Positions 56,417 to 64,000 of a stretch of 64,000 nucleotides of DNA are shown here, in pieces. The stretch lies in contig AP025055.1 in NCBI GenBank assembly GCA_036186865.1, positions 26,639,830 to 26,703,829 on the forward strand, in the 5' to 3' direction. The notes under the pieces are model-generated. The model made no database searches. It saw only the letters and a list, made by a program, of their open reading frames with translations, and was not told where the DNA came from. How positions within the stretch are numbered: the stretch's first letter is position 1; each line of letters begins with the position of its first letter. The translations under genes were made by a program, and so were the position numbers. Origin of the DNA: Eustoma russellianum (taxonomy: Eukaryota > Streptophyta > Magnoliopsida > Gentianales > Gentianaceae).

Positions 56417-58129
56417 CTAACTCGTAAGGACCCAAAATTAAAAGGGTACCTAAATCATTTTTGCACATTGCAGGGAGCCCACACATCAAAAGATACATCT
56501 ATAAAGTGGTTCCTTGACAGTGGTTGCTCGAGGCACATGACGGGTGACCCGAGCTTGTTCACAAAATCAAAGAAGGTCACAAAAGGCGGATCAGTGACCT
56601 TTGGAGACAACAACGAAGGCAAGATCATCGGAAAAAGTACAATTGGTAACCCAAGCACTCTTCAAATCTCCAACGTCTTTTTGGTAAGCAACTTATCCTA
56701 TAATCTTCTTAGCATTTCTCAATTTATTGACAATGGCTTTGATGTGTGTTTCACTCACCCTTATTGCAATATAATAAATAAAAATGGAGAAATCATTTTA
56801 AAAGGAAAACGAGAAGGAAACATCTTTACACTTTCTATGGGTGATATGTTAGACGCTAAAGTTAAATGCTTCATGTCAAACGAACCTAATGTAAATTTGT
56901 GGCATAGACGTTTAGGACACATTGACATTTCCACACTAGAAAAACTCCAACGAAAGAACCTAATACGAGGATTGCCTACGCTTGATTTAGACAACTTTCA
57001 GTTGTGTGAATCTTGCATAAAAGGCAAACAAACACGAGAGTCACTTAAACCTAAGAATGAAATAAGCACGACTAGAGTTTTAGAATTACTACACATTGAT
57101 TTGTTTGGTCCTAGTCGCACTACGAGCCTTGGTGGGTGTTACTATGCATGCGTAATTGTTGATGATTTTTCTCGTTATACTTGGACTTTATTTCTTGCAC
57201 ATAAGGATGATAGTGCCATTGAGATTGCGAAATTAATCAAACAACTTGAAAATCAATATGGTTTCAATGTGAAAAAGATAAGAAGCGATAGAGGCGGTGA
57301 ATTTAAAAACAAGGATATGATTTCATTTTGCGAAGAAAAAAGAATCAAGCATGAATTTTCGCCACCTAGAACTCCACAATTAAATGGAGTAGTAGAAAGA
57401 AAGAATCGAACATTACAAGAAATAGCTAGGACTATGTTATACGAAAATAAATTGCCTATATTTCTGTGGGTGGAAGCCGTAAACTGTGCATGCTACATAG
57501 TGAATCGCTTATCCATTAGAAAGAAAATAAACAAGACGCCTTATGAGATATTAAATGATCGCATGCCTAAGGTTGACTATTTTTGTGTGTTTGGATGCAA
57601 ATGTTTTATTTTAAATACAAAAGATAATTTAGATAAATTTGAATCTAAATCAATTGAATGCATCTTTGTTGGATATTCTGTAAATTCAAAAGCATATAGA
57701 TGTTATGATCCTCTCACTAGACAAATCATAGAATCTATTCATGTGAAGTTTAATGAATATGGTGAGATTGATAAAGATAAAGAATATGATGATGACTTTG
57801 AATTGAAACCCGTGTTGAATAAAGATGATGGTACGTTTGATATGCATGATATGCATGATACTCTAGAAATGCATGATCACTTAGAAATGTATGATAACAT
57901 AGAAAATAATCAACCAATATGGCATAGAGATCACCCACATGATCTCATTATAGGCGACATCACTCACGGTGTGCAACCACGTAGAAGAATAACTTCGGAT
58001 GAAATAAATCAATTTCATGCTATGATTTCTGAAATTGAACCCAAAAATGTGTATGATGCTTTGAGTGATTCTTCTTGGATTGATGCTATGCATGATGAGC
58101 TTAATCAATTTGTTAGAAATGATGTATGA
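56417..58129 (+). pseudogene. Element C protease, integrase and linker
   Basis: The best preserved protease-integrase of the SIRE family in the window: one frame from the TAA at 56414 to a TGA at 58127-58129. It holds DSGCSRHMTGD (protease), LWHRRLGH and CESCIKGK (zinc-binding), LLHIDLFGPS, RSDRGGEFKNK and NGVVERKNRTLQEIARTML (DDE all present), then IECIFVGYSVNSKAYRCYDP and the acidic His/Met/Asp linker. It ends in NDV before the RT, where a TGG codon has become TGA. As in B, the frame is +1 relative to gag. Confidence 0.93.
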
Positions 58130-59155
58130 GATGTAGCGCCACGACCACAAGATAAGACCATAATAGGCACAAAGTGGGTGTTTAGAAATAAAATGAAAGA
58201 AGAAGGAATTTACTACGATGAAACATTTGCACCCGTAGCACGTCTTCTATACGACTTTTACTTGCCATTGCTTGCATGAAAGATTTCAAACTTTATCAAA
58301 TGGACGTAAAAAGTGCATTCCTAAATGGATTTATATAAGAAGAGGTATACGTGAAGCAACCACCCGGTTTTGAAGATTTGAAACATTCCGATCACGTGTA
58401 TAAACTAAAGAAGGCACTATACGGACTAAAACAAGCACCTAGAGCATGGTATGATCGTTTTGCTACTTTCCTTTTAGAAAATGGTTTTAAACGAGGTACT
58501 ATAGATAGTACATTATTTTTGAAACAAGATAAATCAGATTTACTTATTATTCAAATCTACGTTGATGACATTTTTTTCGGTTCTACCTCACATAAACTTG
58601 TTGAAGATTTTGAAAATTGCATGAAATTCGAATTTGAAATGTCTATGGTTGGCGAACTTAACTATTTTTTTGGCTTGCAGATTAAGCAAACGAGTAAAGG
58701 CATTCACATAAGCCAAGCTAAATATGTAAATGACATGATTAAAAAGTTCAACTTTGAAAATTTAAAACCATCCCCCACCCCTATGAGTGTCACTACTAAA
58801 TTGGATAAGGATGAACATGGTAAAGATTTTGATAATGCCTTATATAGATCTATGATTGGTTCTTTGCTATATCTTACTGCTAGTAGGCCTGATATCATGT
58901 TCAGTGTATGCATGTGTGCATGTTTTCAAAGTCAACCTAAGGTGTCACACTATAATGCGGTAAAAAGAATATTCCGCTATATTAAGCACATGCCCACCTT
59001 AGTCATTTGGTATGATAAAGATTGTGAATTTAACTTACATGCTTATACTGATGCAGATTACGGTGGATGTAAGATAGATAGAAAAAGCACGAGTAGAACT
59101 TGCCAATTTATAGGAAACTCACTCATTTCATGGTTTTCCAAAAAGCAAGCAAGGC
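58130..59155 (+). pseudogene. Element C reverse transcriptase
   Basis: A 57-bp in-frame deletion removes the RNKTRLVAQGYNQ region (near 58204), and a small deletion near 58241 and a stop TAA at 58336 follow. From about 58351 the frame is open: KQPPGFED, LYGLKQAPRAW, IYVDDIFFGS (catalytic Asp pair), ELNYFFGLQIKQ and GSLLYLTASRPD. It continues into the start of RNase H (YTDADYGGC). An inserted G near 59152 shifts the frame at KKQA. Confidence 0.9.
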
Positions 59156-59509
59156 GTTGCTTTGTCCACTACTGAGGCTGAGTACATGGTACTTAGACTT
59201 TGCTGCACACAGTTGTTATGGATAAAACAACAACTTTTGGACTTTGGAATTACCGTAAATGAAATTCCTATATATTGTGATAGTATGAGTGCAATTAACC
59301 TGTCTAAAAACCCCGTGTTACACTCTAAGGCCAAGCATATAGAAGTACGCTATCACTTTCTTCGTGATCACGTAAATAATGGGGATATCGTCATAGATCA
59401 CGTACGCACAGAAGCACAAGTAGCTGATATCTTTACTAAAGCCTTAAATCAAGCCACGTACGAAAATCTTCGTTCTAAATTAGGCATGATTTCTGCTGAT
59501 TTGATCTGA
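59156..59509 (+). pseudogene. Element C RNase H, C-terminal part
   Basis: STTEAEYMVL (catalytic Glu), IYCDSMSAINLS (Asp) and AQVADIFTKALNQATYENLR are in one frame to a TGA at 59507-59509. The N-terminal part with the first Asp lies in the preceding frame, so only one inserted base separates the two. Confidence 0.9.
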
Positions 59510-59559
59510 TTTGTTTCTCTTTCCATATTTACAGGCATATTTTGATTGACTTTCCAAAA

Positions 59560-59735
59560 TAAAGGGGGAAAGAAAGCATGATTTAAGGGGGAGAGAGATA
59601 CTGATTGCATAAATGAAGGGGGAGCGGATTTGAAATTTAAAATTCAAATTTTGAATTTATGCATGATTGAAGAGGGAGCGATAGGATTTAAATCATGAAA
59701 GTAGGTTATTTTGAAAATCATCAAAAGGGGGAGAT
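59560..59735 (+). promoter_or_regulatory. Polypurine tract cluster of element C
   Basis: AAAGGGGGAAAG, TTAAGGGGGAGAG, GAAGGGGGAGC, AAGAGGGAGC and AAAAGGGGGAGA. The last abuts the LTR at 59736. Same arrangement as upstream of 1037 and 19003. Confidence 0.8.
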
Positions 59736-61451
59736 TGTAGAGAAAAAAAGGGGTTTGAGTGATTTCAAAATATATGATTTAAATGTGCATAAAAACATGC
59801 ATGACATAAATGTGCATGACATACTGCATATAACTTGCCTTATATAGTTCATATATAATGTTGCCGTACTAACGAGCCATGAAGCTTTAAAGCTTACATC
59901 AAATGGCAAAAATTTGTTGTGTTTGTACTATTTTCAGGTGCCACCATTATGAACTAAACTAGTTCATCAAGTGAAGTACTTAGTTAATTAAACTAAGTAG
60001 TTTATTAAAGGAAGCAACATTTGGACAAGGCACAAAGGCAACAAGACTAAGAAAGAAAATTCTCCTCCTCCTCCTTCACCACATATATACACGCATATAT
60101 ATGCATAAATATATATATTTTCAGATTTTTTTGATAAAGGCACATACACATATTCCAACGTACTACCGACACGTTATATATTTTACGTACGTACGTTAAC
60201 GTCACACCACCATATTAACTCATATTTATGAGTATATTCAGGTCTTATATCATATGATATAATTCATGGTGATGACAAATTAAATACGACATGTTAAAAG
60301 GTTCTAAACCAAAAATTGTCGTATCGGGCGAATGCCGAAAATTCGCCAACGTGTCATGTACTTGCCATAAATAGATGGCCAGCCCCTACACCTCTAAAAT
60401 ATCAATAATTTTCGTGGCCTACATGTTATATGCAGCCATAAAATCATTCCATGTTGTCACGCACAAGTCACCCCACATTAAGACCAAATTGTGGAGATTC
60501 CAATTTCAATTTTGTCACATGTATATGGCGCCACTTTAAGACCAGCCAAGTGCTGAATATTAAAGTTTAATTTATGTATATTATGTGTAACATAATATAT
60601 ATAATATGTGCAAAAAAGGTTCGGGTAATCGATAAACATCGAAAATTCGGTTTTCTACGTACACAACACATGGAACGTTTTTGGCACATCATACGACATG
60701 TATCTAGACACTTTTTACATATATCATACATCTTAAAGTGTTCTAGAAAATTAAATTAAGGGCTGATTGGAATATACCATGTGTGTATTATTAAATGTTC
60801 ACTATTTTACAAAGTTCGCAAAAATAAAATTCAGCACATGTATCTACACATTATACACGCCTATACCAGCTTGATGAAGCCTATGTGGAGCCTTGTTGGC
60901 ATATTGATTGGTCAAGAATCAAGCATACAATGTTGGTGACTTAAAGAAAGAAGCTACAAAAGGTAATGTTTCAAATTTTATCTCATTTGTAACACATGCT
61001 GAAAATTTCATCATGTGGATTATAGGATGGACGAAATTCCTATCATTGTGGCCTATATTTTGTGTCTTGAAACATGTGATTAATTGGAAGACAAATTGGA
61101 ATGAATTTGAATAAGATATGAAAGTAAAATTGTGATATCTTGAATATCACACATGCTGAAAAATTTCAGCATGTGTGTGAATGTACCTAGGCCGATTTTT
61201 TGGCCATGTTATTGTCCAATTTTATTCTCAAAATTGATGAGAATATTGTCTACTAATTGGTGATTTATTTTTAAGAGATAAATCAAAGAAAACTTGGTAA
61301 TAATTTGAAATGAACACCCATGTATCACATGCTGAAATTTCAGCATGTAAAGTGTCACTTATGGCCGATTTTTTCACCATGTTTGGAGAAATATTATCTT
61401 GCTTAATTTATGTGATGATCTTGGAAGTTATGGTAATTGTTTTATGGTGAT
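59736..61451 (+). repeat. 3' LTR of element C, 3'-truncated
   Basis: It begins TGTAGAGAAAAAAAGGGG and runs to TGATTTTGG at 61451, where the composite block starts. The last ~1.3 kb (TATA region and R-U5) is missing. The CATGCTGAAA hairpins occur near 60991, 61150 and 61327; the first has one arm mutated. Confidence 0.9.
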
Positions 61452-62584
61452 TTTGGTAAAGATATCAGCTATTTGGTGATCAGTTCTTATATGGTTTATA
61501 ACTATATCCTAATTTTGAACAAGATCTCGAAGGAAGTGGTATTGCACCTCAATGTGTTTGGTCTTAGAATGAAGCACCGGATTCCGTGAAAGATTGATCG
61601 CACTTGTGCTATCGTAGAAAATTAGAATCTTATTTATTTTAATGCCAAAATCACTAAGTTGCTGTTTAAGTCAAAGTATTTGGGTAGTACATAAACTTAA
61701 GGCAATATACTCGGCTTCAGTGGTAGAAAGAGCTACACTAGCTTGCTTTTTAGAAAACCAAGAGATCAAGTTGGTTCTTATGAATTGACATGTACCGCTA
61801 ATGGATTTTCTATCTAATTTGCAACCACCATAATCAGCATCACTATATGCATGTAATTCCAACTTAGCGTTTCTATCATACCACAGTCCTAAGTGAGGTG
61901 TGTGTTTAAAAATTCAAATATTTATGAAGATTAAGATACACAAGGCAATGTTTCAAATTTAAAAAATAATGCTAAATTTTTTGGCATGTTGGCCGAATTT
62001 TTGGAGGGCGCTTTCAAGACTCAAAATCATTCCAAAAATGAGGAGACATCACACTAATGGTTGATTGAGAATCAAGATATTCAAAATTCAAATTGTTTTC
62101 AGTTTTTTTGATGATTATCCATGTCATATTATGTTCCAAGGTGGCTCCATGAAGACCCAATCATAGAGTGACAAGAAGGCGAAGACACATCACTTGTCCA
62201 ATCATATCTCGCCAAATAAGCAAAGGTATGTCACAAGGCTTTGCAAGATATCTTCCAAGGGCATTCAAGACATTATTTTTCAAGACACTTCTCAGCCCTA
62301 TGGGCGTGCAACACATTACAAAAGGAGGAGGAAGATCAAACACAAAAACAAGACATATACTCCAAAAGCTATCAAGTGAAAAGCAAGAATTCTCTTCATC
62401 TCTTATCTTTTTCTCTGGCACAAAGCCTTAACCCTATCAAACATACATTTCACATTGTGTATATGCTTCACATAAACCATCCTTATACAGTTCATATTTG
62501 TAAAAGACTGATCAAGGAGTGATTAAACCTACATTGTGAGGTGGTGGTGATTTGGTTGTGATTTGCTGTAAAAAGGTTGGACAT
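61452..62584. repeat. Composite block, copy 2
   Basis: Second copy of 46628-47754. It contains a reverse RNase H piece (ELHAYSDADYGGCK, STTEAEYIAL; frame 61671-61862) and the forward LTR fragment from about 61912. It enters from the LTR of C through a shared TTTTGG and ends at 62584 exactly where a new LTR starts. Confidence 0.9.
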
Positions 62585-64000
62585 GTAGAGAAAAAAAGGG
62601 GTTTGAGTGATTTCAAAATATATGATTTAAATGTGCATAAAAATGTACATGACATAAATGTGCATGACATACTGCATATAACTTGACATATATAGTTCAT
62701 ATATAATGTTGCCGTACTAACGAGCCATGAAGCTTTAAAGCTTACATCAAATGGCAAACATTTGTTGTGTTTGTACTATTTTCAGGTGCCACCATTAATG
62801 AACTAAACTAGTTCATTAAGTGAAGTACTTAGTTAATTAAACTAAGTAGTTCATTAAAGGAAGCAGCATTTGGACAAGGCACAAAGGCAACAAGACTAAG
62901 AAAGGAAAGTCTCCTCCTCCTCCTTCACCACATACATACATGCATATATATACATAAATATATATATTTTCAGATTTTTTTGATAAAGGCACATACACAT
63001 TCCAACATACTACCGACACGTTATATATTTTACGTACGTACGTTAACATCACACCACCATACTTAACTCATATTTATGAGTATATTCAGGTCTTATATCA
63101 TATGATATAAGTCATGGTGATGACAAATTAAATACGACACGTTAAAAGGTTCTAAACCAAAAATTGTCGTATCGGGCGAATACCGAAACTTTGCCAACGT
63201 GTCACGTACTTGCCATAAATAGATGACCAGCCCCTACACCTCTAAAATATCAATAATTTTCATGTCCTACATGTTATATGCAGCCATAAAAATCATTCCA
63301 CGTTGGCACACACAAGTCACCCCACATTAAGGCCAAATTTGGGAGATTCCAATTTCAATTTTGTCACATGTATATGGCTCCCTTTTAAGACCAGCCAAGT
63401 GCTGAATATTAAAGTTTAATTTATGTATATTATGAGTAACATAATATATATAACATGTGTAAAAAGTTGAAACTTAATTAGAGAAAAATCGGGTAATCGA
63501 TAAACATCGAAAATTCGGTTTTCTACGTACACAACACATGGAACATTTTTGACACATCATACGACATGTATCTAGACATTTTTTACATATGTCATACATC
63601 TTAAAGTGTTCTAGAAAATAAAATTAAGGGCTGATTGGAATATACCATGTGTGTATTATTAAATGTGCACTATTTTACAAAGTTTGCAAAAATAAAATTC
63701 AGCACATGTATCTACACATTATACACGCCTATACCAGCTTGATGGAGCCTATGTGGAGCCTTGTTGGCATATTGATTGGTCAAGAATCAAACATACAATG
63801 TTGATGACTTAAAGAAAGAAGCTACAAAAGGTAATGTTTCAAATTTTATCTCATTTGTAACACATGCTGAAAATTTCAGCATGTGGATTATAGGATGGCC
63901 GAAATTCCTATCATTATGGCCTATATTTTGTGTCTTGAAACATGTGATTAATTTGAAGACAAATTGGAATTAATTTGAATAAGATATGAAAGTAAAATTG
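62585..64000 (+). repeat. Start of another SIRE-like LTR, running out of the window
   Basis: It begins TGTAGAGAAAAAAAGGGG at the exact LTR start and stays close to 59736-61160 to the last base. A hairpin lies at about 63862. GGACA precedes it; a TSD would need the far end. It is the 5' LTR of a further element or a solo LTR. Confidence 0.88.

Overview
The window looks like repeat-rich nuclear DNA of a flowering plant. Almost every stretch I can identify is an LTR retrotransposon or a relic of one, and primer sites complementary to plant initiator tRNA-Met (TGGTATCAGAGC) recur. No intact host gene can be supported and the species cannot be named. Four elements are delimited at base level by matching LTR ends plus perfect 5-bp target-site duplications (TSDs): a reverse-strand copia element (here 'E', 7074-23795, TSD GTGGT); a SIRE/Maximus-like copia element nested inside it ('B', 10770-22040, TSD CAAAT); a second copia family ('F', 25233-32597, TSD GATTT); and a very young non-autonomous Ty3/gypsy chromovirus-like element ('H', 35959-44363, TSD CTTGG).

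Layout. 1-4880: tail of one SIRE-like element (reverse transcriptase/RNase H), one 3.1-kb LTR, then the primer site and gag of a second copy, so a single LTR is shared by two internal regions. 4881-5420: fragment of an F-type LTR. 5455-7073 and 23801-24215: one very degenerate Tat-type Ty3/gypsy pol, split by E. E is itself split in its gag-protease region by B, giving a three-level nest. 24216-25232 and 32603-32876: unassigned sequence, perhaps a gene 5' region, split by F. 32877-35953: relics (copia LTR, possible tRNA-derived SINE, microsatellite) and one open RNase H-fold reading frame. 35959-44363: H. 44369-64000: a tangle of old SIRE-like copies in both orientations. It holds element D (reverse, 45185-53211), element C (forward, 53212-61451), a composite RNase H/LTR block present twice (46628-47754 and 61452-62584), and the start of another LTR (62585 to the end).

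How the parts work. The copia elements encode Gag (with zinc knuckle) and a Pol with protease, integrase, reverse transcriptase and RNase H, in that order. All copies here carry frameshifts, stops or deletions, so none looks autonomous. H keeps LTRs, primer site, a gag start and a polypurine tract but has no recognisable pol; it would have to use enzymes supplied in trans. Its two 2518-bp LTRs differ at only about six positions by my reading, so it moved recently.

The most interesting signal is inside the LTRs of H: four tandem 46-nt units, each able to fold into the same two-helix stem-loop. Base-pair changes between units are compensatory at three helix positions, and the repeat spacing breaks any protein frame. 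This suggests a selected RNA (or cruciform DNA) structure in the element leader. Next to it are an array of GTCGATCGATCGAC palindromes, a hairpin downstream of the primer site, and a dispersed 15-nt motif.
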